From positions 29,555 to 93,554 of the forward strand of contig FR891275.1 in the NCBI GenBank assembly GCA_000433755.1: a stretch of 64,000 nt of DNA. The letters run 5' to 3'. The stretch is from Clostridium sp. CAG:465 (GTDB taxonomy: Bacteria > Bacillota > Clostridia > TANB77 > CAG-465). Both the position numbers and the translations under genes were made by a program. Positions 24,841-33,545 of this stretch are shown here, one piece after another. The notes beneath the pieces are model-generated. The model was not told the origin of the DNA. It saw nothing but the letters and a program-made list of their open reading frames with translations, and searched no databases. The number at the start of each line of letters is the position of its first letter. Position 1 is the first letter of the stretch.

Positions 24841-26100
24841 TTACATATTTACACAATATATTTTATTTGAATATATTAAAGCTATTGATTTTCCGTTATT
24901 AAAAGTTATAACGTTTTTAGGTGGTAATTCAAATTTAATATTTTTAATTTCTACTCCCCATTTGTTTATAACCTGTAGACCATCTTGATAAATTAAATAA
25001 TTAAGTACATTGGTATTTTTAAACATTTTAGGCGAATCTGTTATTTGGCTTGTACTTATGTTAGTATTATCTAATCTATTTGAAATTAAAGAATACCCAC
25101 TATCTTTATCATTTTTTAACTCTTTTGATATTATAGAATAATAATTATTTGATATACTTACATACATTATTTGTGATGTATCAAACTTGTATATATCTTC
25201 CCTATCTTTTGTATCAATGTTACATTTTACTATTTTATCATCCAGTAACATTATAATATTTCGGTTTTGAATAGTCAAGTCATATAAAAAATTATTATCT
25301 AGTGTTGCAATTGTATCAATTTTTTCTCCATTTGAACTATCTATAAGTGAAATAGATATTCCTGCCTTAAAAGTCTCCGTATTTGTTTGAACTACAATAA
25401 GTTGTCTTGCATTATTTAGCATATTAACACTTACAATAGGATTTGATGACAAATATGCATTATACAAATTCTTTCCCTTTTTAGAATATACTCCTAAAAC
25501 TTTTTTATAACCACTAGTTGAATATTCAACAACGTAATTTCCACTTTCGTCAATAAATATTTCATCAATTTCTCCATCAATCTTAGTATTTAGTATTTCT
25601 TTCTTATCTTCAAACAAATAAATTTTTCCATTGGAATTATTTGACACGGCCATAAATTTCCCTTGTATATATATGTTAGGGGTAAATTTTGTACTAAGCT
25701 CGTATTCCCAAGTTTTCTTTCCTCTAGAATTATATGTTGTAATTTTTTGATTATTGTATATTAATAAATCTGAACAATATGATTCATATATATCTGAATC
25801 AGTTGAAACTATATCAATTTTATTCTTATCATCTATACCACTACCTCTATTAATACTTATACCAAATAAAGGGCCATAGTATAAAAATACAAATAACAAT
25901 ATAAAAACAATTACACATATTAAACATATCAAAAGTGGATTGGTCCTTTTATCTTCTCTTGTATTTGTTTTATCTATATCTCTTTTTATTCTCTTACTTC
26001 TTTCAATCTCTTTTTGTGCTTTATGTTTATTGGCTATCTCAATCCCCTTAGATAAATCCTCATTATTAATTTCAGAATTATTTATTCTTCCTTTTCTCAT
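24841..26100 (-). CDS. DUF5711-like membrane-anchored beta-propeller protein
   Basis: A 419-residue protein: a basic, charged cytosolic part (about 1-55), a membrane span (PLLICLICVIVFILLFVFLYYG), then about 340 extracellular residues made of repeating short strands with YNNQKITTYNSRGKKTWEYEL, KYLFE-type and YSKKGKNLYNAY patterns, as in PQQ-like or WD-like propellers. This matches the DUF5711 family found next to cvpA in Clostridia; function unknown. Its first 23 bases overlap the end of rarA, and the start ATG is behind GGGAGAA inside rarA. Confidence 0.75.
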   Translation of the reverse strand: MRKGRINNSEINNEDLSKGIEIANKHKAQKEIERSKRIKRDIDKTNTREDKRTNPLLICLICVIVFILLFVFLYYGPLFGISINRGSGIDDKNKIDIVSTDSDIYESYCSDLLIYNNQKITTYNSRGKKTWEYELSTKFTPNIYIQGKFMAVSNNSNGKIYLFEDKKEILNTKIDGEIDEIFIDESGNYVVEYSTSGYKKVLGVYSKKGKNLYNAYLSSNPIVSVNMLNNARQLIVVQTNTETFKAGISISLIDSSNGEKIDTIATLDNNFLYDLTIQNRNIIMLLDDKIVKCNIDTKDREDIYKFDTSQIMYVSISNNYYSIISKELKNDKDSGYSLISNRLDNTNISTSQITDSPKMFKNTNVLNYLIYQDGLQVINKWGVEIKNIKFELPPKNVITFNNGKSIALIYSNKIYCVNM

Positions 26101-27337
26101 AATTTTTCTCCCATTTTTTTGGATTATAATATACTTTATCCTTTAACTCATCTGGTAAATATTGTTGCTTAACATATCCATTTTCAAAATCATGAGGATA
26201 TTTATATCCTACACCATATCCAAAGTTTTCCATTCCACTAATTTCAGCATTTCTGATGTGCATTGGAATTTTTCCAACATCCATGTTTTTGACATCTTCT
26301 ATAGCTTGGTTTATTCCTAAATAACTTGCATTGGATTTTGGACTCATAGCAACTTCTACAGCTGCTTGTGCAAGTATAATCCTTGCTTCTGGCATACCTA
26401 TTTGATGAACAGCTTGCATTGCCGCTACAGCCACAATTAAAGCTTCATTATTTGCTGCTCCTACATCCTCTGATGCTTGAATAACAATCCTCCTTGCTAT
26501 AAACATAGGATCTTCTCCTCCTTCAAGCATTCTTGCTAAATAATGTAGTGTTGCATCCGGATCAGAACCTCTCATAGATTTTATAAAAGCACTAATTGTA
26601 TCATAATGAGAGTCATCTGACTTATCATATATAACCTTCTTTTGCATAATACAATTTTTTATAACATCCATGTCTATAACTATCTTTCCATCTTCATTCA
26701 TATTAGTTGTTATTACTGCAAGTTCCAAACTGTTTAGTGCACCTCTTACATCTCCATTAGAAATATATCCTAAATATTCTAAAACTTCATTTTTTATATC
26801 AAGGTTATATCCTCCAAGTCCATTTTCTTTATCAACTATAGCCGCTTTTAGAATTTTAACAATATCGTCCTTTGAAAGTTCTTTAAATTTAAATACAGTT
26901 GATCTTGAAAGAAGAGCTTTATTTACACTAAAATATGGATTTTCAGTCGTGGCACCAATTAAAATTACAGTACCCTTTTCAACATAAGGCAAAAGTGCAT
27001 CCTGCTGTAACTTGTTAAACCTATGAATTTCGTCTACAAAAAGTATTACTCTACCAGTTGGATTTAAAAATATATTCTGAGTTTCTTCTACAATTTTTTT
27101 TATATCTGCAACACCTGCAGATGTTGCATTGATACTTTCAAATTTATTTTTAGTTGTATGCGCAATTATTCTTGCAAGGGAAGTTTTGCCACATCCGGGT
27201 GGTCCCCAAAATATTGCAGATGTTAATCTATCTGACTTTATAAGTCTGTATAACAATTTATCTTTTCCCACAATTTCATCTTGACCATAGAAATCATCAA
27301 GTGAAGTAGGCTTCATTCTATATGCTAATGGTTCCAT
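26078..27337 (-). CDS. rarA: Replication-associated recombination protein A (AAA ATPase)
   Basis: A 419-residue RarA/MgsA. It begins MEPLAYRMKPTSLDDFYGQDEIVG, then Walker A GPPGCGKTSLA (about 45-55), Walker B FVDEIHRFNK, and sensor 1 IGATTENPYF. The C-terminal MgsA part has the GSDPDATLHYLARMLEGGEDP and NAEISG..YKYPHDF signatures. It acts at stalled replication forks with SSB. It is the first gene of a minus-strand run (rarA, DUF5711, cvpA, LCP, LCP). Confidence 0.95.
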   Translation of the reverse strand: MEPLAYRMKPTSLDDFYGQDEIVGKDKLLYRLIKSDRLTSAIFWGPPGCGKTSLARIIAHTTKNKFESINATSAGVADIKKIVEETQNIFLNPTGRVILFVDEIHRFNKLQQDALLPYVEKGTVILIGATTENPYFSVNKALLSRSTVFKFKELSKDDIVKILKAAIVDKENGLGGYNLDIKNEVLEYLGYISNGDVRGALNSLELAVITTNMNEDGKIVIDMDVIKNCIMQKKVIYDKSDDSHYDTISAFIKSMRGSDPDATLHYLARMLEGGEDPMFIARRIVIQASEDVGAANNEALIVAVAAMQAVHQIGMPEARIILAQAAVEVAMSPKSNASYLGINQAIEDVKNMDVGKIPMHIRNAEISGMENFGYGVGYKYPHDFENGYVKQQYLPDELKDKVYYNPKKWEKNYEKRKNK

Positions 27338-27382
27338 ATAATCCCTCTTTTTTGTATAATTTTACTTATTTATTATATAATA

Positions 27383-27418
27383 AAACCTAACTATTAGCAA
27401 TAGCTAATAATTAGGTTT
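27383..27418 (-). terminator. Terminator downstream of the DUF4190 genes
   Basis: A 16-bp stem with one mismatch (27383-27398 with 27403-27418, four-base loop) flanked by a T run on the plus strand and A/T on the other. It lies between the DUF4190 gene and rarA. Confidence 0.8.
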
Positions 27419-27488
27419 TTACATAGTTTATTTCAAAAGATTAAAATAACAGGAGTAAAAAATTATAATATATAAGAAACATATATTT

Positions 27489-28088
27489 TTAATACATTGA
27501 AACTTCAACAACTTTAAATGTAGCATTTTTCATTGCTTCAACTTTATCTGAAGATACATATGTAAATATTTTAAATTCTTGTGTTTGTCCAGACGTTAAA
27601 TCATTTGCATAAACATAACCATCATCAATTCTTGCTCCTGTACTATCTACAGCTTCTATGTGAATGTCAAATGATTTTTTATCAGATGTTTTATTTTTTA
27701 CTTTAACTTTTAACTCTGTACTTGTTATTCCATATTTGCCAACACTAACTTCAAAATTTCCTAAATTTACATCTACATCATTTTTTAGAATTTCTTCTGT
27801 ACTATTTCCAACTGCTTTATCTAATTCTTTACTTGTTTTATCAAGTGAATTAGATAAACTATTTTGCATTGACAAAGTAATAATTACTGTGAAAACTGCA
27901 AGAATTATTGCTGCTGCAGCTTTTCCACTTCCGGCCTTTTTTACTAATGCTATAATTCCAAATATGAACGCTATAATTGCCATTATAAACGATAAATTAT
28001 TTATAAATGGAATAAATGAAGTACAAATACCAACTATTCCTAAAACCATACCAGCAGTAGCAAGTCCACTTTTCTTTTTTTCTTCCAT
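27489..28088 (-). CDS. DUF4190 membrane protein with extracellular domain
   Basis: A 199-residue protein. The N-terminal half is a DUF4190 unit with two hydrophobic segments (GMVLGIVGICTSFIPFI... and FIMAIIAFIFGIIALVKK...AAAIILAVFTVIITL) and the second half is an extracellular strand-rich FxLYD/DUF4352-like domain (VKVKNKTSDKKSFDIHIEAV ... DLTSGQTQEFKIFTYV). Start ATG at 28088 behind GGAGG; six upstream codons are part of the ribosome binding site. It is downstream of a shorter paralogue and both share the same opening MEEKKKSGLATA/MEDKKKSGLETA. Confidence 0.82.
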   Translation of the reverse strand: MEEKKKSGLATAGMVLGIVGICTSFIPFINNLSFIMAIIAFIFGIIALVKKAGSGKAAAAIILAVFTVIITLSMQNSLSNSLDKTSKELDKAVGNSTEEILKNDVDVNLGNFEVSVGKYGITSTELKVKVKNKTSDKKSFDIHIEAVDSTGARIDDGYVYANDLTSGQTQEFKIFTYVSSDKVEAMKNATFKVVEVSMY

Positions 28089-28183
28089 AAAAATTCCTCC
28101 AATCAAAACTAATATCAGAATAAAAAGTATAAATAATAATATTTATATATTTTGTATATATAATAAATGTAGTTTTTTTCTTG

Positions 28184-28426
28184 TTATCTAAGTACCCCTT
28201 CTAAAACTAACAAAGCAATAATTACCGTAAAAGTAGCAAGTATTACTCCAGATGCTGCTTTTCCACTTCCAGATCTTTTCAATAATGATATCATTCCAAA
28301 TATAAAAGCAATAATTGCCATTATAATTGATAATATGTCCACAAAAGGAATAAATGACGTTCCAATACCAACTATACCCAAAACCATACTAGCAGTTTCA
28401 AGGCCACTTTTCTTTTTATCTTCCAT
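28184..28426 (-). CDS. Short DUF4190 membrane protein
   Basis: An 80-residue paralogue of the N-terminal half of the next gene, ending after the second membrane segment (SGVILATFTVIIALLVLEGVLR), with no extracellular domain. The two share most residues through LGIVG..TSFIPF, IMAIIAFIFG and SGSGKAA. The gene is either a natural short form or the remains of a duplicate that lost its 3' half. Start ATG at 28426 behind GGGGG; it is the first gene after a consensus promoter with an overlapping operator. Confidence 0.8.
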   Translation of the reverse strand: MEDKKKSGLETASMVLGIVGIGTSFIPFVDILSIIMAIIAFIFGMISLLKRSGSGKAASGVILATFTVIIALLVLEGVLR

Positions 28427-28489
28427 ATGATTTCCCCCAATCAAAATTAATTTTTAAATAAAAACTACAAATACTATTTATATATTCAC

Positions 28490-28518
28490 ATTATACAATA
28501 TATGTAATTTTTTGTCAA
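28490..28518 (-). promoter_or_regulatory. Consensus promoter of the DUF4190 pair
   Basis: Minus strand -35 TTGACA (28513-28518), 17-base spacer, -10 TATAAT (28490-28495): both hexamers are perfect. Its -35 shares two bases with the palindrome at 28517-28530. Confidence 0.88.
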
Positions 28519-28530
28519 CGATGTATCGTT
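28517..28530. promoter_or_regulatory. Probable operator, palindrome AACGATGTATCGTT
   Basis: A perfect 6+6 dyad with a two-base centre between the divergent DUF4190 and XRE genes, touching the -35 of the former and lying just upstream of the -10 (28553-28558) of the latter. The likely ligand is the XRE protein encoded at 28579, acting on both promoters. Confidence 0.7.
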
Positions 28531-28578
28531 AAAAAATAGCAAATAATATTGTTATAATGTATTTATGAGGTGTAAACT

Positions 28579-28818
28579 ATGAATATCTCTGAAGCAATAG
28601 CTAAAAGAATAAAAAATATTTGTAAAGAACGAAATATAAGCATTAATAAATTAGCAAATCTAAGCTGTCTTACGCAATCAACATTACAGTCCATAATTGA
28701 TGGAAGTAGTAATAATCCAAAACTGCTTACTATTTTTAGAATTTGTTATGGTTTAAATATTACAATATCAGAATTTTTTAATGACAAAATATTTGAAAAT
28801 TTAGACTTAGATATATAA
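28579..28818 (+). CDS. Small XRE-family transcriptional regulator
   Basis: A 79-residue protein that is almost only an HTH_XRE domain: AIAKRIKNICKERNISINKLANLSCLTQSTLQSII with GSSNNPKLLTIFRICYGLNITISEFF. It should be a dimeric repressor. TATAAT (28553-28558) and GAGGTG precede the ATG. It is divergent from the DUF4190 pair with the palindrome in between, so it probably represses that pair and itself. Confidence 0.9.
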   Translation: MNISEAIAKRIKNICKERNISINKLANLSCLTQSTLQSIIDGSSNNPKLLTIFRICYGLNITISEFFNDKIFENLDLDI

Positions 28819-28850
28819 TTAAATTTAAAATTTAATATATTTTACACGTG

Positions 28851-28883
28851 GAAAGCCCCTTAGCAAAATGCTAAGAGGCTTTC
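28851..28883. terminator. Bidirectional terminator after the XRE gene
   Basis: Stem GAAAGCCCCTTAGCA/TGCTAAGAGGCTTTC (one mismatch, three-base loop). It lies between the XRE gene and the convergent transketolase gene. Confidence 0.8.
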
Positions 28884-28896
28884 TACTATTACAAAT

Positions 28897-29805
28897 CTAA
28901 AAATTTTTTATTATTTCCTCTTTAGTAATACCATATATTTTGTATAAATTCTCAATATCGCCAGATTTACCAAATTTATCTTTTACTCCAAACTTTATTA
29001 ATTTTTTTGGATATTCTTCAGTTAAAACATTAGAAATAATACTACCAATTCCGCCAACTATACTATGATCTTCAATTGAAATTAATTTATCAGTTTCTTT
29101 TGCACATTTAATTATGGTTTCTTTGTCAATTGGTTTTATACTGTATAAATCAACAACACGTACATTTATACCTCTTTTTTCTAATTCTTTTTTTGCCTCA
29201 AGAGCTATCCATACTGTATTTCCAACAGCAAAAATCGTACCATCATTTCCATTGCCAAATGTGTTTGATCCTCCAAGTTTAAATATATCAAGATCACTAT
29301 ATACATCTACAGCTTTATTTCTTCCAAGCCTTATATATTTAGGTCCTTTTTCTTGCATACATATATCAAGTATCTTTTGTGTTGCGACATCATCTGCCGG
29401 GCAAAATACTTTCATATTTGGAATTACATTCATAAGTGCAATATCCTCGATGCATTGATGAGTAGCACCATCTTCTCCTACTGCAAGTCCAGAATGTGTA
29501 GCACATAAATTGATATCTATATTTGAATATGCAGCTGTATTTCTAATTTGTTCATAAGCACGTCCTGCAAGAAACATTGCAAAACTAGACGCAAACACTT
29601 TTTTTCCTGTAAGTGCCATTCCACAAGCTGTTCCTACCATATCTTGTTCTGAAATTCCCATATCAAAATGTCTATCAGGAAATTCCTTTTTAAAAAGTTT
29701 AGTACAAGTAGCATTTGCAAGATCAGCATCAAACACCATAACATCTTTATTTTCAAAACCTTTTTTTACAAGATATTCTCCATATGATTCTCTTGTTGAT
29801 TTCAT
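28897..29805 (-). CDS. Transketolase, C-terminal subunit
   Basis: A 302-residue subunit carrying the pyrimidine-binding and C-terminal domains of a split transketolase. It begins MKSTRESYGEYLVKKG, with the conserved Glu-containing GISEQDMVGTACGMALTGK, AEYAQIR-type RAYEQIRN, and HSGLAVGEDGATHQ histidine loop. Transketolase moves two-carbon units between sugar phosphates using thiamine diphosphate. It is 18 bases downstream of the N-terminal subunit gene. Confidence 0.93.
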   Translation of the reverse strand: MKSTRESYGEYLVKKGFENKDVMVFDADLANATCTKLFKKEFPDRHFDMGISEQDMVGTACGMALTGKKVFASSFAMFLAGRAYEQIRNTAAYSNIDINLCATHSGLAVGEDGATHQCIEDIALMNVIPNMKVFCPADDVATQKILDICMQEKGPKYIRLGRNKAVDVYSDLDIFKLGGSNTFGNGNDGTIFAVGNTVWIALEAKKELEKRGINVRVVDLYSIKPIDKETIIKCAKETDKLISIEDHSIVGGIGSIISNVLTEEYPKKLIKFGVKDKFGKSGDIENLYKIYGITKEEIIKNF

Positions 29806-29823
29806 ATATTTCCCTCTTTTCTT

Positions 29824-30618
29824 TTACTTTAATTCAGCTTTAGACAAATTATATTCTTCATCTGTAAGCTTTTTACCATGCCATTCGGCTTTATTTTCCA
29901 TAAAAGATATTCCCTTACCTTTTATTGTATTTGCTATTATTACATTTGGCTTATTTGACTTTTTAGCGTTTGATACAGATGTTAAAATTTCATCAAAATT
30001 ATGCCCATTAATTCTTTGAACATAAAATCCAAAAGAATTAAATTTTTCTTCTAAGTTATCCACATTTTTAACATCTTTTATAGTGCCATCTATTTGTAAT
30101 CCATTATTATCTACAAACAAAATTAAATTATTAAGGTTATATTTACTTGAACTCATACAAGCTTCCCATATCTGTCCTTCTTCTATTTCTCCATCTCCGA
30201 CCAAGCAATACACATTTCCCTCTTTACCTGATACTTTTTTAGAAATGGCCATACCATTTGCAATTGAAAGTCCCTGTCCTAAAGATCCACTTGAAACATC
30301 TACTCCATTTATTTTTATACAAGGATGTCCCTCAAGATAACTATCAAACTTTCTAAATGTTTTTAAATCTTCATGTGGTATATATCCCTTACTTGAAAGC
30401 ACAGCATAATAGCAAGATGATGCATGACCCTTTGATAAAATAAATTTATCAATTCTACTCCCTTCATTATCTAAATTTAAGTTCATTAATCTATGATATA
30501 AAGCTACTAAGATTTCAACACAAGATAGACTACCTCCTGGATGTCCTGAACCTGCACTATATATCATATCCACTATATCATTTCTAATATCTTTTGATAT
30601 TTTTTCTAAATCTTCCAT
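29824..30618 (-). CDS. Transketolase, N-terminal subunit
   Basis: A 264-residue thiamine-diphosphate binding subunit. Conserved parts: SGHPGGSLSCVE (about 25), KGHASSCYYA, LEGHPC, SGSLGQGLSIANGMA, and the GDGEIEEGQIWEA loop that binds Mg and the cofactor (about 145). It ends where the first domain of fused transketolases ends. The pair make one enzyme of the non-oxidative pentose phosphate pathway. A GGGGG site precedes the ATG; YitT is 9 bases upstream on the same strand. Confidence 0.94.
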   Translation of the reverse strand: MEDLEKISKDIRNDIVDMIYSAGSGHPGGSLSCVEILVALYHRLMNLNLDNEGSRIDKFILSKGHASSCYYAVLSSKGYIPHEDLKTFRKFDSYLEGHPCIKINGVDVSSGSLGQGLSIANGMAISKKVSGKEGNVYCLVGDGEIEEGQIWEACMSSSKYNLNNLILFVDNNGLQIDGTIKDVKNVDNLEEKFNSFGFYVQRINGHNFDEILTSVSNAKKSNKPNVIIANTIKGKGISFMENKAEWHGKKLTDEEYNLSKAELK

Positions 30619-30627
30619 ATATCCCCC

Positions 30628-31512
30628 TTAATTTATATCTTTAAATCCTGTTCCAATCGCTTCATTTACTGTTGTTATATACATTAATGCTTTACTATCA
30701 TTTTCTCTAATTAATTCCTTTAATTTTGCTATCTGTGGAGTAGTTATTATACAAGTAATTGTAGTTATCTGTTTTTTACTATGAGCTCCTACACTATTTG
30801 TTACAGTTGCTCCTCTTTTTAAATCATTTAATATTGCTGGAATTACCTTATCACTTTTATTTGTAATAATTGTTACAACTTTTGTATAATATATTCCTTC
30901 AAAAACTACATTTACTACCTTTGTTGAAATTGCCATAGCAATTATCGAATAAAGTCCAACGTTTATATCCTTAAACACAATAATAATAGCTGATATAATA
31001 AAAAATTCAATTATTAATAGAACTTTACTTACACTTTGTGCTTTAGTGAGTTTATATATAAGTTGGGCTAAAAGATCTGAGCCACCAGAACTTGCTCCTG
31101 CCTTAAATACTAATGCAAGTCCTAAACCTACTATAATTCCACCAAACACACAAGAAGTAAACATATCTAATCCTCCGAATTTTATAAACACCCCATCTTT
31201 AAATATTTCATAAAATAGTGCAAGTATAATTGTTGTAAATATTGTTTTTAAATTAAACTTTATTCCAAGTTTTATTATTGAAAAAATAAAAAGAGGAATA
31301 TTTATAAAAATTATTGTAAGACCCATCGGAACATTAAAAATGTAATAAAATATTGTAGCTATACCACTTGCTCCACCTGTTGTCATTTTGTATGGTAATA
31401 AAAACCAGTTCGTTCCAATTGATATAAGGAAAGAGCCTAAAATCATATATATTAAGTCTATAACAACATGCATTATAAAAAGTTGATCTTTTTCCATATT
31501 ATTAAATTTCAT
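30628..31512 (-). CDS. YitT family membrane protein
   Basis: A 294-residue protein of the YitT/DUF161-DUF2179 family: five membrane segments in the first two thirds with GTNWFLLPYKMTTGGASGIATI and FKAGASSGGSDLLAQLIY, then the C-terminal soluble DUF2179 domain (KVVTIITNKSDKVIPAILNDLKRGAT, about 205-290). Function is not established; the fold suggests a transporter with a regulatory domain. Start ATG at 31512 behind AGGTGGTTATT. Confidence 0.9.
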   Translation of the reverse strand: MKFNNMEKDQLFIMHVVIDLIYMILGSFLISIGTNWFLLPYKMTTGGASGIATIFYYIFNVPMGLTIIFINIPLFIFSIIKLGIKFNLKTIFTTIILALFYEIFKDGVFIKFGGLDMFTSCVFGGIIVGLGLALVFKAGASSGGSDLLAQLIYKLTKAQSVSKVLLIIEFFIISAIIIVFKDINVGLYSIIAMAISTKVVNVVFEGIYYTKVVTIITNKSDKVIPAILNDLKRGATVTNSVGAHSKKQITTITCIITTPQIAKLKELIRENDSKALMYITTVNEAIGTGFKDIN

Positions 31513-31555
31513 AATAACCACCTTTTAATGATTATTATTTGTATTTAAAAATAAA

Positions 31556-32017
31556 TTATATCTCTTTTCTTAATATATCAAGAAATTTTTCACTTCTAGA
31601 ATACTTTTTTGGAGTAAATTCTTTTAACTTTTTAACGTAATCATCAAAATTTTCTCCATCTTTATACATAAGTAAATATCCTTCTTTTTCCAGTTCACCT
31701 GCAACTTCTAGTTGATGATCATTTATATGTTCGTTATATTTCCCAAGTCTTGGAACAACAAGTACTCTTTTATTATTTTCTAATGCATTAAAAATTGTTC
31801 CAACTCCACCATGACATATGACAAAACCAGCTTTTTTAATATATTCATTAAATTTACTAGTATCAATTGATTTTATCATTTTTATTTTTTTACTACTAAA
31901 CTTAGTATTTCCAGTTTGTGCAACTATTTCATCATCTTTTAAAGCTTCAGAATTTTCTACCATATTAAAAATTCTTAAAAATTGTTGCTTTTGGGTACCA
32001 ACTGAGACGAAAACCAT
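31556..32017 (-). CDS. Glycosyltransferase catalytic subunit (Alg13/PssE-like)
   Basis: A 153-residue protein matching the C-terminal half of family 28 glycosyltransferases: MVFVSVGTQKQQFLRIFNMVE at the start, then FVICHGGVGTIFNALENNKRVLVVPRLGKYNEHINDHQ, the nucleotide-sugar pocket. It is the partner of the gene upstream (Alg14/PssD-like); the upstream TAA and this ATG share one base, so translation is coupled. Together they would add a sugar (UDP-GlcNAc, or UDP-glucuronate in PssDE) to a lipid carrier for a cell-surface polysaccharide. Confidence 0.9.
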   Translation of the reverse strand: MVFVSVGTQKQQFLRIFNMVENSEALKDDEIVAQTGNTKFSSKKIKMIKSIDTSKFNEYIKKAGFVICHGGVGTIFNALENNKRVLVVPRLGKYNEHINDHQLEVAGELEKEGYLLMYKDGENFDDYVKKLKEFTPKKYSRSEKFLDILRKEI

Positions 32018-32481
32018 TACATTAACCTCCCTAAATATTCAGCCTTTTTATATTTTTTTGCTAAATCTTCCCATTGAACATAAAATTTGTTTGCAAAAGG
32101 ATAAACCATTTTACCAGTTACAGATAAACTATTTACTTTAGCAAGAGATTCAATATATATAACTTTTTTACCAAATAATTTTGCAAAAAAGCACATTATA
32201 CCACCAACTTGTGCCCCGGTTGTTAAAACGGTTTTAGGTTTAAATTTAATAAGTATGCTTATACTCTTAAACATATTGTATATAACGGCCCCTATATACT
32301 TTATTTTATTTTTATTTGGTCCATATTTAAAAAATTCCATGTTATAATTATCAGATAAATTTTCTGTTATTTCAGTTTTTTCTGTTACTAATAAATAATC
32401 ATATTCGTTAAACAATTTCTTTAACTTTAGCATTTCACTTAAATGTCCACCAGAACTACATACAAAAATTACTTTTTTCAC
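32017..32481 (-). CDS. Glycosyltransferase membrane-anchoring subunit (Alg14/PssD-like)
   Basis: A 154-residue protein starting MKKVIFVCSSGGHLSEMLKLKKL, the Alg14 glycine-rich opening, with TTGAQVGGIMCFFAKLFGKKVIYIESLAKVNSLSVTGK later, characteristic of the acceptor-binding half. It recruits the Alg13-like subunit to the membrane. The start is GTG at 32481, overlapping the radical SAM gene's TGA as GTGA. No other polysaccharide genes are adjacent. Confidence 0.9.
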   Translation of the reverse strand: MKKVIFVCSSGGHLSEMLKLKKLFNEYDYLLVTEKTEITENLSDNYNMEFFKYGPNKNKIKYIGAVIYNMFKSISILIKFKPKTVLTTGAQVGGIMCFFAKLFGKKVIYIESLAKVNSLSVTGKMVYPFANKFYVQWEDLAKKYKKAEYLGRLM

Positions 32482-33545
32482 TTATTTTCTCCCTTTATTT
32501 TTATATCTATACCATACTTTTCTTTTAAATATTTTTTATTTACCTTTTCAGGTCCAACAATTATAGAGGCATAGTTATTATTAGTATATATATTCATTTT
32601 CTTTTTTATATTTTCTTCATATTTTATATTATTTTTAGATATATATTTTTCTATGTCATCTAATACTATTTTTGACAATACATATTCAGCAAAATTATCA
32701 CAAACAGGTCCTAATATTTGTGAATTTGATGATGTTATTTCATCTGTTGTTTGAAGTCCTATTCTAATTATCTTAACATCTGTTTTTTTACACTCTTTTA
32801 AAATATAATATACTCTTTCAATAGCATCATCTACACTAAGTGGTGTATACTCTTTATTCTCATACATTTCATATAATTTACTATCCTTTAATACATATAC
32901 TGGATAAATTCTTAAGCATTTTGGATTAAGTTTTAATACCTTTTTTATGCTATACACTTCCGTATCTAAATTACTTCCTGGAAGTCCAACCATAATTTGA
33001 ATACCTAAATCTATTCCATATAAATGTATTAATCTTGCAGCACGTATGACATCATTCTTAGTATGCCCTCTTTTAGATATTTCTAATACCTTATCACTCA
33101 TTGACTGTACTCCAAGTTCAATAGTTTTTACATTATATTTTTTTAAAAATGATAATATTTTAGGTGATATATAATCAGGTCTTGTTGAAAGCCTAATACT
33201 ATCTACTTTTCCTTCTTCAATATAATTATTTGCAATTTTTAAATAATTTTCCTGTAACTTTGTAGGAATCCCTGTAAAAGATCCTCCAAAAAAAGCAATC
33301 TCAATTTTTTTGTTATTTTTATTATTTTTAAAATAATCCAAATGCTCATTAATAATGTTATCCACATCATCAACAGTTACACTTGTATCTATTCCTGTTA
33401 TTTTCCTTTGGTTGCAAAAAACGCACTCATTATTGCAACCTAAATGAGGAATAAAAATTGGAATTGTGTATTGATTATCCTTATTTGTTATATTATTTAA
33501 AATTTTATTTATATCAAGTTTTAAATTATATTCTTTTAATGGCAT
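32478..33545 (-). CDS. Elp3-like radical SAM protein
   Basis: About 355 residues. The radical SAM cluster motif is CNNECVFC (CX3CX2C) in IPHLGCNNECVFCNQRKITG, followed by AFFGGSFTGIP, IRLSTRPDYI, LGVQSMSDKVL, and a QIMVGLPGS stretch, as in the family of Elp3-related radical SAM proteins found beside rnc and smc in Clostridia. No acetyltransferase domain is fused. The substrate is unknown. The longest frame starts at 33596 (GTG) and overlaps rnc by 71 bases; the ATG at 33545 (MPLKEYN) overlaps only 20 bases and is preferred, though neither has a good ribosome binding site. Confidence 0.82.
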   Translation of the reverse strand: MPLKEYNLKLDINKILNNITNKDNQYTIPIFIPHLGCNNECVFCNQRKITGIDTSVTVDDVDNIINEHLDYFKNNKNNKKIEIAFFGGSFTGIPTKLQENYLKIANNYIEEGKVDSIRLSTRPDYISPKILSFLKKYNVKTIELGVQSMSDKVLEISKRGHTKNDVIRAARLIHLYGIDLGIQIMVGLPGSNLDTEVYSIKKVLKLNPKCLRIYPVYVLKDSKLYEMYENKEYTPLSVDDAIERVYYILKECKKTDVKIIRIGLQTTDEITSSNSQILGPVCDNFAEYVLSKIVLDDIEKYISKNNIKYEENIKKKMNIYTNNNYASIIVGPEKVNKKYLKEKYGIDIKIKGENK

